DNA of 64,000 bases from Phoronis australis (taxonomy: Eukaryota > Phoronida > Phoronidae): positions 464,364 to 528,363 of the forward strand of contig NMRA01000123.1 of assembly GCA_002633005.1 (NCBI GenBank), read 5' to 3'. Positions within the stretch are counted from its first letter, which is position 1. Every line of letters begins with the position of its first letter. The position numbers and the translations under genes are program-made. Shown in pieces: positions 48,116-60,269 of this stretch. The notes beneath the pieces were generated by a model. It ran no database searches. It saw only the letters and a program-made list of their open reading frames with translations, and was not told the DNA's origin.

Positions 48116-48163
48116 CACGTAGGCGCACGTTGTCGCACGTAGGCGCACGTAGGCGCAGCAAGC
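48116..48163. repeat. Tandem repeat of about 12 bp (GCGCACGTAGGC)
   Basis: About four units of gcgcacgtaggc, one altered (gcgcacgttgtc), followed by a related word (gcgcctacg) near 48186. It lies 40-85 bp upstream of the possible alternative first exon. It contains CACGT and might bind regulators; that is inference. Confidence 0.7.
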
Positions 48164-48667
48164 CATCTTTTGACATTTGAACGTAGCGCCTACGCACTGT
48201 TAGTTAGGTTCAGTGATCAAGATGATACGGTATGCTTTCGGCCCCTACTTACCTGTAATTTCATAATTTCATCACTACAGCACTGAGCTATTATTAAAAT
48301 AATTTTCAGTCTTTCTCATTAACATAAGTAATCATTGGCGGATATTTTAAGCAAACCGGGGCATCGTCACAGTCTAGAACTGAGAGCAATGGCCGTGTTT
48401 AGATAAGTCAGCTGGCGCAACTGCACAACAGACATGTTCGTAAAATGCAAACACTCATGTTTCCACGTGGACAATGAGTGTAATTGCCTGTATGAGACAT
48501 GGGCACAGATTTCTTTGAACATGAAACAAATGCAGACCTATATCATTAGTCATTGATCCCAACTGCCGGAATTCGCTGAGAGCTGCCTAAATGCATTTAC
48601 ATGTATTAATGCATTGCTTCACCTTTTCTTAAGTTTTCGGATGAGCAGAAAACATTAGATTACTTAC

Positions 48668-48779
48668 TCGGGTTTCGGCATTCCAGTTACGATACAATCG
48701 AATACAGCATTCTGGCCCTGGCGAAGGATCTGATCACGTGGGTTTTCAATAACTCTTGGACGTTTCATAACTGTTTTCT
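48668..48779 (-). CDS. Exon 6: Ig1, first half
   Basis: A 112-bp exon entering in phase 1 and leaving in phase 2. Acceptor TTGTACAG, donor CCCGA|GTAAGT. It encodes the A to B strands of an I-set immunoglobulin domain: RPRVIENP, then the G-x-N-A-V-F-D-C strand and the loop GMPKPE that precedes the core Trp. It requires a phase-2 acceptor next, which is met only by the exon at 41223-41434, where the core Trp follows at once. That fit is strong evidence for both exons. Confidence 0.85.
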
Positions 48780-50459
48780 CTGTACAACGGAAACAAAAAC
48801 AGCGTTGTACAAATCATATCAAGAAGTAACAAAAGTTAAACGGTAGATGGTACAGACGTGTAAATCGAGATCCTGATATAATCCTAGCAAAGTAGGACGC
48901 GAGAACATGCAAGCACAATAATGGTCCACCACATTTGTCCTACGAAGATTGGGAGCATACAGTACAGCCACTGAATTTTTAGACTTCGTCCGGGCCACCT
49001 CACGCCTGGACAGACCGGAGCGCAACCGGAACACAGGCGTGACAGAAATCAGTCACAGTCGCCTCACGCCCACTCTCCGGGTAGTCCTCACGCTTACCTC
49101 CAGTTTAGTTAACGCCTTCCTCACGCCTCGTTCACGCTTTTTTCGCGCCTCCGTCAGGATTACCTCAAGCTTTCTTCACGCCTTCGGTAGCTGTGGTAAC
49201 CATGGTAGGGCACCGGGCTAATCAGTAAAAATACATGTAACGTCTTGATTGCCTGTCGTTTCGGTCAAGTTGCAAAGATATTATAGTATATTATAGAGTA
49301 TCTTTGCAAGCAGTCATCTATCACACTTGGGTTCCGACTAACTCTGTAACTCCACGTGTTGTTCATACAAACGTCTTCCTTCAGCTCGTCTTGTGTTACA
49401 CTTACATGTACATGTTCAATTTACGACTTAAGAGCCAGTCCCATCAACGACAAACATGTACAGTAACCACTATTAGTAAATGCGAATAAACGCGACCCTG
49501 TGCCCAGAGTCATCTTTACATGGCTGTGGACTCCTTGAAACTTGTCACGGGTGGACATAGTTAATTCGCCTTAAAAATAGCCTGCGCATCTTGTGAAGTA
49601 TTGCGTCACTCCGTAAATTTTTGCACCGCACTGGCGTACAGAAAATTTCAATAGGCCGCCCTTCTGACATACCCATCCCTTACTGCAAGCAAATGTTTTG
49701 ACTTAAAAGTCCTGAATCCGTAGTGCAGTTCAATTATCTGTAGCCCACTCCCCGTAGTACATGCGTATCGGCTGAGTACACAGCATCCCCGGGGTACTTC
49801 TTCACTAAAATAATAATAGCGGTCATCTGTTTAACTCGTCAAATGCATGAGCGTGATCAGTTTTCTCCGCATGATGCCAGAACTTGGGATCAATGTGCTC
49901 AGAATTGACATGCTATGCTCCTTCATATCGTGAAGGCAATTGAATAATTCCGCCGTGTACACGTGTGTCAAGACTCTTTATTAGTTTATATCAAAAACAA
50001 ATAATTTTATAGACATGTAAGTGAAAAGTAAAGTCCACAGGTCTGTTTTCTGAAGTGACTTAAGATTTGAGACGGAAATTTTGGTCTTTTACTGCATCTG
50101 ACGATTTCAAAAAAAAAATTAAACTTCACTTGGGCAAAAGTCTATGAGAATACACACATCACTGCTAGTTACTGATGTAATTTACTTTATCATCTGCGAT
50201 GCAGGTAAACTCACGCCTAACTCACGGTAAGCTTGGGGTACAGTCACGCTTAGGCTTACGCCAGCTGTCACGGTTGATTCACGCCTCACTCTCCGGTCTG
50301 TCTCCGGTTACGGTCACGAGTGGCTGGACCGGAGAGACACCTGAGAGAGTCTAATAATTCAGTGGCTGTACTGTACGTAGCGTAAAAATGATTAGATGTT
50401 GCGTTTGATGGAACTCCGATCAGTGCTACTTAAAAAAACGGAGAGAGAATGGCATTTAC
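48780..50459 (-). other. Intron 5 (1.7 kb)
   Basis: Almost wholly occupied by the inverted-end DNA element at 48958-50375. Confidence 0.6.
48958..50375. mobile_element. 1.4-kb DNA element with perfect 20-bp inverted ends
   Basis: TACAGTACAGCCACTGAATT opens the element at 48958 and is repeated exactly in inverted form at 50356-50375, with similarity going further (TTAGACT). If the ends start at CAGTACAG, a TA target duplication flanks it. The sub-terminal regions (49000-49190 and 50205-50345) carry many tcacgcct/ctcacgc words. No coding capacity, so it would need a helper transposase. A hairpin (ttgcaaagata ... tatctttgcaa) lies at 49269-49308. Confidence 0.8.
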
Positions 50460-50525
50460 CTCCATAACGTTTTGCAAATGTTTCAGTAGCAATTCCTTTT
50501 ACAGGTATTTGCTGTGGATTAAAGA
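50460..50525 (-). CDS. Exon 5 (tentative): short linker before Ig1
   Basis: A 66-bp candidate exon, phase 1 at both ends, acceptor CCACCTGTTAAAG and donor TGGAG|GTAAATG. It encodes 22 residues without cysteines. Joined to exon 6 it runs smoothly into the first strand of Ig1. Its phases fit the chain, but skipping it would also keep the frame, so it could be optional or false. Confidence 0.45.
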
Positions 50526-51626
50526 CTTTAACAGGTGGAACATAAAAGGGTGAGAACCCATTGTGACTCGCGGACACGTGACCTCGTCGGTAACACAGAA
50601 TGTTTTTAATCATAACATCAGACCACTGAAAACTAAAAATAATCTTATAAGTGTATTTGGATCGAGTGAAGATAATTTCTCTTCATTGTCTACTATGTAA
50701 TAGCTAACCGGTACACTGAACTGAGTGAAGTGCAAAAGGATAAAATCATGAGGTACTCGTAGGAACTGACTAGACATACGCGAATGATGCGTGACATGTC
50801 AGTAGAGAGGAATACACTTTGAATGGGTTTAAACACTTTGTATCACAAACATATTTTCAAGGATCATGCTGCAATGACTGAAATTTTCACATCTACTTGT
50901 TCTACTGTACACTGCTTGGGTCAAGATTGTTAGATGACCCTGATTGCTTGTCCTGACGATTATGTTTGAGACATCGAAACATGTTGAAGTTGAAAAATCT
51001 GGTTTTACTTTTGAATATTGTTAATCAAAAGTATTGACATTGTGAGGAATTCTCAATTTTCAAGTAGTACTCAAGAGAGTTAGACCACCGATGTAGCATG
51101 AGTAAAACCTCGAGGGAATGAGCAAATGTAATAAAAAATGAGACGGCTACTACTTAGCGTTCTTGAAAGTTGCCCAATACATAATGCAACTTTTGAAGAC
51201 TCCAATTCACAAATTGATACGTTATCATACATAGCTAAATTATATTTACTAAATTTCCAACCACTCTCAATGAATGAATCCTAACAATTCATAACCTGCA
51301 CTAGGATGGTTTTTTCAAGTCATAATTCGCAATAATAATGACAGTAACACTTAAATTGAAACAACGCCAATATTTGCATTTTGCTTCTTATCTAGGGCAA
51401 AGTAACATTATCGATACCAATCGTGGGATGGACGTCTTGAAAATGCGTCTGTTTGGGTGCAATTACGTAAAGTAAACTTTGTTTTTTTTTTGAAAAATGC
51501 ACTGAACATTTTTGTAAGTTTTTATTCCAGTATTAGACTCAAACTTTATTTGTTTTCTCAACTGGATGTCTCAAAATGTTCATGCTTTTATTTTCGTTTT
51601 TCATAGCACCTACTATAATTTCTCAC
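50526..51626 (-). other. Intron 4 (1.1 kb)
   Basis: AT-rich sequence. I recognise no feature in it. Confidence 0.5.
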
Positions 51627-51770
51627 CCATGCATCGTCCGTAGACCATAACTCTTTGAGCTAAATCACGGCAAACGCACTTTCGACCACTCCGCTGCACG
51701 TTACAACGTTGTTGGTCTTCGGGACACTTTAGGCCTCTGTCCAATGTGTTGCAAGGTACCTCGGTTGAGT
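51627..51770 (-). CDS. Exon 4: EGF-like/EB-like module 3
   Basis: A 144-bp exon with no usable ATG start, phase 1 at both ends, acceptor TTTTTTTCTTAAG and donor ATGG|GTGAGA. It encodes 48 residues with six cysteines spaced C-x8-C-x6-C-x8-C-x-C-x13-C. It starts EVPC and continues GLKCP like exon 3, supporting local duplication. The long polypyrimidine tract makes the acceptor strong. Confidence 0.78.
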
Positions 51771-52224
51771 CTTAAGAAAAAAACGTATGTTACGGTATCA
51801 TTAGTTCACATGTTTTCTACTATCACCTGAAACGACATAATCACAATCGTCATCGTCATCGTTGGCGTCACCGTCATTGTCAACCTCATCATTAGCATGA
51901 CCATCATCGTCACCATAACCATCGTCATTGTCATATCCGTCATCGTCAAAATTGCCATCGGCATTACGTAATCACCATCAGCACCATCGTTATTGACCTT
52001 ACCATAGTCATGAACGCCGCTAACAACATCATCATCGTCGGCAATATCGTCATCAGCACCTTTATTATCATCGCGAATAACAGCAAAATCATCAGCATTG
52101 AAACCATTAGAAGTGTGAAACAGTAGCGTTAAGTTGGAATAAGATAACAATTACGTTATCATTTCTTTCACACTGTTAAAACTGTTAGCATCCATGTTTT
52201 GCTAAAAATGAACTTGATGCCTAC
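51771..52224 (-). other. Intron 3 (454 bp), mostly a simple repeat
   Basis: About 51840-52095 is a degenerate array of cat/cgt/cac trinucleotides (see repeat entry). Little non-repeat sequence remains between EGF-like modules 2 and 3. Confidence 0.6.
51840..52095. repeat. Degenerate trinucleotide array (catcgtcac-like)
   Basis: About 250 bp made of cat, cgt, cac, cgg and att triplets. Its minus-strand translation is an Asp-, Met- and Thr-rich frame (51806-52150) that is only low-complexity. Confidence 0.8.
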
Positions 52225-52344
52225 CTTTGCAGGAATTGTTGTACTCCAATTTATTTTCAGGACATGCGCATAGTCTTGAACTGCACGTCATCAAAGGATC
52301 AGGGCACTTAAGACCGGACGATTCACACGGTACCATTCCCGGCA
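52225..52344 (-). CDS. Exon 3: EGF-like/EB-like module 2
   Basis: A 120-bp exon with no ATG, so visible only from its splice borders: acceptor GACCTTACAG and donor AAAG|GTAGGC, phase 1 at both ends. It encodes 40 residues with six cysteines spaced C-x5-C-x6-C-x4-C-x-C-x10-C. It shares VPC, GLKCP and the C-x-C core with exon 4, so the two are recent relatives. It overlaps a longer plus-strand open frame (52227-52502) that I take to be its shadow. Confidence 0.75.
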
Positions 52345-54599
52345 CTGTAAGGTCAATAGTTCATCTCGACAGAACCGGAATGCAAAGTGGCATATTGACA
52401 TGGTCTTGTGCATCAAATTCGCTTCAATGTCAAAAATACAATATATGTAACGTAGCACTTAAACAACACGACAGTGTCCGCCAAGCTTGGGGAACTGTAT
52501 GATGCAAAGAACAAAACAATAGGTGAAACACGTAACTTTATATTGAAAGTAATATGGCCGACTCAAATTTGACAAATGGGGGTAGGACAGGGCGAGGGAT
52601 GCAGACAGGCAAACTCGGATGGAAAATTCGCAAACTCAATTAAATGACCCTCGGAGACCTTTTATCGACTAACTGTTGTCAGAAAAGTGCACACGCAGAC
52701 ACTGTCTGGGAACTCCTCTCGACACACATTCTCATACGCTTGCTTGCACTGAAGGTTTACTGTCTGTTAGAATGCACGTTGCCTTCGTGGATTGAATGAT
52801 GTAGGCGCTAAAGGGATTCTCGGCTGCTGAATTACACAGAGCTTCGATCTCTCAGGGATCCAAGTGATTTGTGTTTTTCGTAACTAGACATTGAGGCACG
52901 TGTAGCCAGGTAAGAGTGGTTTGTCATGACTGTTGACGTACAAGCTTGCGGCTAGACCACACTGTTCCACAGATCCGTCGATCACTATCCTTAATTAATC
53001 GCAAAGACGGTTAATTACTATACATGTCAAAACTTCTGACTGTCTCAGTTACAGAGATCAAGATATCAATGCAGCAAACAAAAGATGGTGTCTTCTGATA
53101 AACGGCAAAGTGTGAAATGGTGCCAGACAGTATCTTGTAAGTTCAATGTAAAACCTTTTGTTTCTAATACGGTCCGTGGTAGCGTGCAATTATCCTTGGG
53201 TCCATGACCAACCCATCACCGTAGTACTCAGTGGAACAATGGTAGTTTTGCGATCCTGTAGATGTATACCTCTCTTGTCCGTAGCCTCCGAGATTCAAAG
53301 TCCATATTGTCGAGAAGTTCAGTATATCTATTTCCTTTGTTTAGGCCACAAACAACAATAGAAGTCAGGTTATGTCTTCAGTTTAATTATCTTGAAATTT
53401 GATTTTTCAGCCACTGCAGCCTATATAACCGTTATTGTCGATCCACCTTCGGCAAGTAAAAACAATGGCAACGCTGTAAAGAAGAACTAGTTCCTGGAAC
53501 CCAGAAATCACATCTAGCATATTATCTGAGTAAGAAACTTAAGTTGATCCCAGTTTTAAGATAAACGATGGAAATCAGAATTGAATATTTTCACGGACGA
53601 CTAGCTACTAACAGTTTTTAGTGTACAGCTACATTATGGATCTACAGGAGAACAAAATGTGATGGCGAGCTCCACGGTATCTTTTTACTAGTCGTCCAGG
53701 GGTCAGTTTCGTGACAAGTGGCTTTAAGAGACTGAAATAAAATGTGGACTTACGCTCTACACAACTACATGTATTTCTGACATAATGAATCTCATGTGAG
53801 CAAAAGAACAAAGTGTTTCATGGGCGGCGCAGCACTGAAAAAGTGGGACTATAGCCTCCCCCCTATGGTGCGCCCCCCATGTGTTTGAAAGATGAAATAC
53901 AAACCTGTCTTTAATTGAAATAAACTATAGGCTAATTTCAGACTGATGCAGAATGCACTCATACATGTAGTTACTTGGATTAGGTATTTGCTGAACACTT
54001 TTAAAGTTGGAAGCGTAAGATCGAATGTTTGTCTCAAGTCAAAATCCATTTTGATGAAAAGCCTCCCAGTTTTTCGAAGAGATATGAATGATGAGTAATA
54101 ATGTTCACGGACGAAGCGTTAAGAGATGGAACTTTTAATTCACATCCGCGCCATGTACAAAGAGGAGAACAATGTCATGATGGCCATCTCCAAGCTGTGG
54201 TTTTCCTGGAAACTAATGGCCAGAACTGCACAGAAGTTAGAAATAATGCTACAGATGTGCTGTATTGCAGAGGACACGTGTTTTCTGTGGAAAACAATAG
54301 ATGCTTTTATGTCGGTTTTTCAACAACTTTGGTGCGCCGACGACTGTTCGTGTTCTCTGCAGTGGGAATGGTGTTCAGGTTAAATGTAGGATACATTATT
54401 AGAAGGTGCACGATAATAGTGTGGAGTTGTATAACAGCCAGCTGTTTATTCCATTATGCATATTTTAACAATATACATGTAGGATGTCTTATTCAACATT
54501 TCGAGCTGCTCAAGACATTCACATCACATTAACGGGCATCAATAGTCAAACTCAGTTACATCAAAATGGCGCTAAGGCCGTAATTCTGGATCAACTTAC
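52345..54599 (-). other. Intron 2 (2.3 kb)
   Basis: No confident feature. On the plus strand 54101-54532 is open for 143 codons but resembles no family. A Cys-rich open stretch near 53760-53810 followed by a GTAAGT donor lacks a phase-1 acceptor and was not accepted as an exon. Confidence 0.45.
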
Positions 54600-54740
54600 T
54601 TGTGCATTTGCCGTCTGGATATTCCATGGTAGGAGGTTTGCAGTAACATAATCCATTAGTCCTTCTGCATGCCATGCTGGGGTTGGAACAGTAGCTGCCG
54701 CCGTGAGCACAGTGGAAATAACTTTTGGCTTCACTGAATC
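54600..54740 (-). CDS. Exon 2: EGF-like/EB-like module 1
   Basis: A 141-bp exon, phase 1 at both ends, acceptor CTGTCAATAG and donor CACAA|GTAAGT. It encodes 47 residues with six cysteines spaced C-x6-C-x6-C-x6-C-x-C-x11-C; the CYCKPP core is typical of EGF-like or EB-type modules. It is one of three adjacent copies in this gene. Such modules are disulfide-bonded spacers or ligand-binding units outside the cell. EGF and EB families cannot be told apart by eye. Confidence 0.75.
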
Positions 54741-55736
54741 CTATTGACAGGTAGGACATGTAAACAGCGTTTCGACAAAATGTAGTTCAAAACGTCCATA
54801 AGTGTGGAGGGAATGAAATCACCAAGACAACACCAGATTGAACGAAGGAAGCGAAATTGTATGTAATATCGTACGAAATATTGGTCACATTGGCGCGATG
54901 ATTTAAGTTTGCAAAGAAAACATAAGCCGATGTTTCATTTCAATTTCATTCCCATGCAGTCTGCACACTACAACAAAATTCAGGTGCTCCATAGAACTTT
55001 AGCTAGGGCTAGAGTAATATGATTTGTCCAATGAGGAAACAACAAATCAATCGCTAAATGGAGTTTTGCTCGGTGAAACCAGTAGTTGTGGGGGCGCCTT
55101 TACATATTTCTTTATAATTGGAGCTACATGTAAGCCTAAATGATGGTAAGTACGCAGCTTGGTCTCTGGCGAGTATCAAAGAAAAACTTTAAAAGAGAAA
55201 GCGTAAATTACTGGCTGAAAAGATTTAATTGAAAGGTAATTTTTCGTATGTTATCTCTATTCCCTGCTCGTACGGGAGCGCTATTTTGCCGTCACGAGTG
55301 TCAGTGTATGACATGGCATCACACACACTAGTCGCGCTTATTGCAACCAAAGTTCAACGCCTGCTGCGGGATGTGCAGTCGGGCAACTAGCATAATTAGT
55401 GAACCCACGTCTCGAGAGCTTTTGTAAAATGTCAGAAGTGAACACTTTTATTAATCAATGAAAAAATCAAGTGCTCATTGGGGATGAGCCATTGAATATA
55501 CAAGTAGCACACCATGTTGTGTGTACTTTCTCTTCGTGACTACCACCATCACAATTCCGTTGGTTTGTTTAGGCGCTTATGCAGGACGTGCCACCTTTTT
55601 GTGCTCAAGTTTCACGAATACTAAATTCCTTGTGAAGGTGTTTCCCCATTAAGTGTACTGTGGAGGGGCTTCGTTTTGGGGTCTGGAACTCAAATAGATC
55701 AACTCCATCTTTCGTGCTTACAAGCTAGGACCCAAA

Positions 55737-55788
55737 ATGGCATTCCCAGTTAAATGTGCTTGGCTTATTTTGCTGGTACTCTTAACAG
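55737..55788 (+). CDS. Possible signal-peptide first exon on the opposite strand
   Basis: ATG in a good context (caaaATGG) opens MAFPVKCAWLILLVLLT, a typical secretion signal, then ACAG|GTGAGT, a strong donor in phase 1. No following plus-strand exon was recognised up to the window end, so it could be the first exon of a gene continuing beyond, or chance. Phase 1 would suit the same kind of modular extracellular protein. Confidence 0.4.
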
Positions 55789-58741
55789 GTGAGTACAGGT
55801 GTATCTTAAATTCCTGGCAGCATGCCACATCAAGATTTTGGTTAGTACTCCCGAGGGTTGGTCACGTGACGTGACTGGTGACGCAAATCGTGTCAAAGTA
55901 GGAAATTCTATATTCATCAAAGTACATGCATATTACATAGTTTGTGTGGATATAGTAGAATGAAGACTAAAGTAGCACAGGAGTTGGCACCATAGTCGTC
56001 CTCATATACAGTGTGTACATGTAGGGACCTGAAGGGTGAAATGAACGTCCACCTGTACAGTGTTTCACTAATGGTGGGAGAATTTTGAAGTAAAATATAG
56101 AACCTCATCAATGAAGTATCAGACGAATGGAAAAGATGTTTTTAATCTTGATTCGAAAATAATACGGAGGAAGGGTCAAAGTTGGCAACATTTTCGTGAA
56201 AACTATTTACGTTCTCGAAACTGTTCAGAAGAAAACACAAATACAAGGAATCAGTACATGTATCTAGTTTTAATTAAGTATCAGTCCACGGATACACCGA
56301 CCACTGTACAGCCAACAAGCGGCAAGGTGGGGGGGTCAACCATTCAGATCCATGTTTAGTCTGATAAATCAGATTACGGATGAGAGAAATTGGATGAAGT
56401 ATGACACCACAAGTTTGGTGGTTTAGGAGATACAAGGGAAGTGTTCTGGGGGGCAAAATGAGGCAATTTCTTGGTGTGGAATGAGTCATATTTGACCAAA
56501 TTTTCTACTCCAGTTTCTGCTTCAAATAGAATCGTTTCTGAACAATTTCAGTAAAAACGGCACCGACACTGCAATATCGGTTACCATGGTAACACTGGAA
56601 CTGTTTCCGTGGAGGTACATTTCCGTCTTGTGAAAAACCAGCAGTAAGCTGTACCCTTATAGCGAAGCTGCCCCCGCGTGAAAACTAAAAATAATAACAT
56701 GGACATGTAGAGGACTCCATGCCCTTGAAATTAATACAGGCAGGCTTGATAATAGGTGTCTGAATTTCACTATTTTCAGACCGCGTATGTGTATTTGTCA
56801 TGTTAAACCAGTCACTAGTTGTGCGCTGTTTCTACGCATTAATATGCCGTGGTATAATACAACAATTAAAACAATTGGTTTGCTTAAATGTTTTTAATTA
56901 ATTTTAAGGACACTAGTATTTCCCAATAAAATATGAAATTATACTAAATTTGTTCATCCAATTCGTCTGAATACCAAACTAAAGCTTACAATGCGTTAGT
57001 TGAATGATGGCTGACATAAAGTGCGGGTTTGCGAATTTTTCTATTTATCTGGCACTGCCAGTCGCACCGAATGTGGTATTTCTAGAAATTGCGGAGAGAA
57101 ACAACTTTGGAAACTCTAGGGAAATGCACAAGGTATAGAGCGAGACATTTGAGCACCTTATAAGAGTGCGTAGAGCTGATGTGGAGGTGGAAGGTGTCCT
57201 CCTGACCTGAGTAGTCTATCTCAGTGTCTGCCTCGGAGGCAGGTGTGCAGAGCTACATAATCTACCGTGTTAGATTCACTTAACCGAATCATCGTTGCAA
57301 CACTCGAGATATATTGGCGTCGCCAAAGACACTTAGAACATCCACTGCACACTAGAGGAGAAATCTGATAGAGGTCTGAAAATGACCAAAGACGTTAAGT
57401 CAAGGTTCAACGTCCTGCTTCGTGTGAGCTCTGGTAGGAATCACTAAACTCCAGGGTCTGACCCTGAGGAATATTTTTAGAAGCACGTCATTCATACAAA
57501 AATACTTTTATTGACACACCGTGATTGTTTATAACTTGGGCCTTATTGCTTAATCATATCTTATTCAAATGTTTTCTGCGATTGAAGTTAATTAAACATG
57601 CTAAAGCCGTCAAAAATATTGGTGCCTTCACTTTAGCTTGGTATTCATATTTTCTGAGCCGAAATGGCCACATTAAATTTAATATGTTTAATTTTTCATT
57701 AATACAATTTTAGGAATCGGGAAAGGCTTATGCTGAAGAAGTGGCTTCTGCTGAAGTTGGAGACTTGCCGATTATTAGTAAAGGTTGGGTATGGAAAAGT
57801 TCACAACCAGCAAGAAGGTACCCTTCTGGACAACTAAGTGAGGGGGCTAGAGAGAGGCCGAAAATTCTACTCCCAGAAGATACGTCAAAGAGAATTTGTA
57901 GCTTGAGGAACGAGTTGGGGAAAAAGTATTTGCCAAAGATTACTGGATTATACCACAACAGGTCCAAAGTAATTTGTTGAGATAGGCCACTTTCAGAAAA
58001 TGTGGGGAAACTGGGACAGAGGAAGTGGAGTATGCATTGAAAGAGGCAATCTGCGATTGTCAAGGATGTAGCGTTGTAAAAATTCAAAGGGAGGAAACAG
58101 TACAGTGGCTGGACCTGTAAATACTCTGGCTGATCTGGTAAATCCAGTGGGGGCATTATTGTGGCATCACAGCTGTGTAGGGAAGTAGGTTTGTGTGTTG
58201 TCGCAAGCTTTGTTTGCACCAGAACTGCTTGTGTGAACAGCACAAATCTAAAATTTACCTAGTCTAAGACTGAATTTTTGTCCAGGCACGGATCATGATC
58301 CTGGGCCACATGGTAATGGTACATTGTTCATTTTTTTAACCACTGGATTTTTTGGTCTGACAGGATTTCTCAGTGTCGGCATCACATTTAGATGATTTCT
58401 GACCACTGTACTATTCTTTTTCCTTGAAGATGCGTAATTGATCTGAATTTATGTTTCCGCATTTTATTTACCATTATAGATTTTTGTTTGTAAATGGGTA
58501 TATATTACTGAAATTTGAGACCCTGTTGCAGTTAGGCTGGTTTTGTTAACTTATCTTTCTGCCTGGGTTGTAAACCCATATTCTGTCCAGGAGGTAATAA
58601 GTTTTGATTTAGACCATTTACATCTATAAACTTTGCTCAGTTTACCACTAACACTAGGTCCCGAATAGTTATAGGAAGGGGCATTCAAATGAGATAACGC
58701 TGGTATGAACCACAAACAAGAAAGTTAAACATCATTAGACA

Positions 58742-59011
58742 TCAAACGTGTGACAAATCGAATCTTAAACCGCCTCTTTTATTTAGAGAGGGACTCTGAA
58801 TGCGCTCATGGAGAGCTTCCTTTACACCCCTTCTGAACCAATCCTCCTCAAAGTCTAGGATAGTGACATCATCAGGATTGAAATCATGTCCAGTGGTGAA
58901 CAAGTGGCTAAAAATAGCCGAATCATAAGTGTGCCCGTAACTAGGACGACGATGTTGTGACATACGCACGTCAGTTGCACTGTTTTTCAATTGTTCGGTT
59001 GTAAAAGGCAA
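58742..59011 (-). pseudogene. GIY-YIG-type retroelement C-terminal fragment
   Basis: Reads TEQLKNSATD, then RRPSYGHTYDSAIFSHL, GHDFNPDDVTILDFEEDWF, RRGVKEALHERI and PSLNKRGGLRF. This is the end of the endonuclease domain and tail of Penelope-like or related elements (H-x-x-DSAI, WxxRxVKEAxHE). The catalytic GIY-YIG start is not present. It adjoins a piece of the fold-back family. Confidence 0.6.
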
Positions 59012-60269
59012 GGTGAGTGCCGGTTAATTCCTAAATTTTGAACGCACACCGGCCGGTCCTTAGCTTTTCATAACCGGGCCGTAGGAAGCGGGTGGGGTGA
59101 GGGGCGGGGGGCACTCCCCCCAGATATTTTCAGGTGTCAGGGTTAAACCGTAGAAAGCGACATGGACGTGGGGCCGGGGAAAGTCGAGAAAAGAACGACT
59201 GCAAAGTACGGATAAGAGAGAAAGTTCAAGAGAACATTTAACAACTCTGCACCAGTGCATGGTTCACCCTTTGAGGACCCTGGCCAAAACATTGTCATTA
59301 GGGTCTCCGCTTTTGCAGCACAGGTCGTGTAAACGTACACATATATTTTGAAAAATCGAGAAATTTATAAAACGAAAATTTTGGGGAGCGTACAAATTTA
59401 CTGGGTGTTTTAATTCAACTTAAGTCAATTTTGCGAATGCAAAACTGTATTTTCCAGAGGCCCCTCTCTGGCAAGGGATAACGGAGACAACTTTCGCTTT
59501 ATTTTTTTTCTCGAAACTGCATATCACTTGAGAAAAATTGGTGACCTGACAGATAACATCAATTGCTGCGCATTTCCTGATATTTGAAAATGTAGATATT
59601 TTCATATTTAGGGTCCCCGCCCTTGAAGGAGGCCATTGATGACATTCAAGTGGCCACCTTTTTGTGTTTTTATTGACAAACTCTTAAGGGGCCGCTCACG
59701 GAGAGAGGGCCCAATGCTGGAATCGATTACCTCTATTTTCCTGTTTTTTTATGAAATCCTGCAACCGGTTTTCATGTTGAAGGAGGTCATTCCCTGCATC
59801 ATTTAAGGACCACATGACGGTGGAATGCACTGTCACTCTTTTTTCCAAGCGTAATGATGTTTGGCCTTTCATCTTAAGATGTCCTATTTCAGAGGGTACC
59901 CTCTCTCGGTGGAGCAGTTCGGGGGATACATGTATGTCCCTTTGTCCCTCTATATATGTAAATCCGACACTGCCAAGTATTTACGAGGGAAGTTGAGATT
60001 CCAAATTCACCAAAAATCACAAAACATTCGTGCACAGCACAGCCATTCGACTCAAACAACAAAAAATGTGAAAAAATACAGGGTGGAATTTTGAAGAACG
60101 TGAATACCTCTACTTGTGAATTACACAAAAGAACTATTTCCGATGGCTAGCTATATAATAATGTTAATGTTTCCTGTAGTATCACAAGAATAGTGTCTCT
60201 TTTGAAGATTGTTACTATTTTGACGATAGTCTTCAGAGAGTTAGCTGGCCAGCTAGGAACCACTGTGTG

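Larger units (their letters stand above)
41435..48667 (-). other. Intron 6 (7.2 kb), splits Ig1
   Basis: Holds the Ty3/gypsy element 43057-47401, a THAP fragment (42955-43056) and a possible alternative signal-peptide exon (48025-48079) with a short tandem repeat upstream of it. I see no other exon. Confidence 0.65.

Noticed and set aside
51806-52150. 114-codon Asp/Met/Thr-rich frame as a protein
   Set aside because: It is the translation of a degenerate trinucleotide repeat.
52227-52502. Plus-strand 91-codon frame as a gene
   Set aside because: It is the shadow of the better supported EGF-like exon 3 on the other strand.
53629-53811. Cys-rich open frame with GTAAGTCC donor as a fourth EGF-like exon
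   Set aside because: No phase-1 acceptor in frame and only part of the cysteine pattern.
54101-54532. 143-codon plus-strand frame as a gene
   Set aside because: No family resemblance and an overlapping second open frame; no splice evidence.
57728-58243. 171-codon minus-strand open frame as a gene
   Set aside because: Low-charge, Leu- and Phe-rich composition, no domain and no splice context; overlapping frames are open too.
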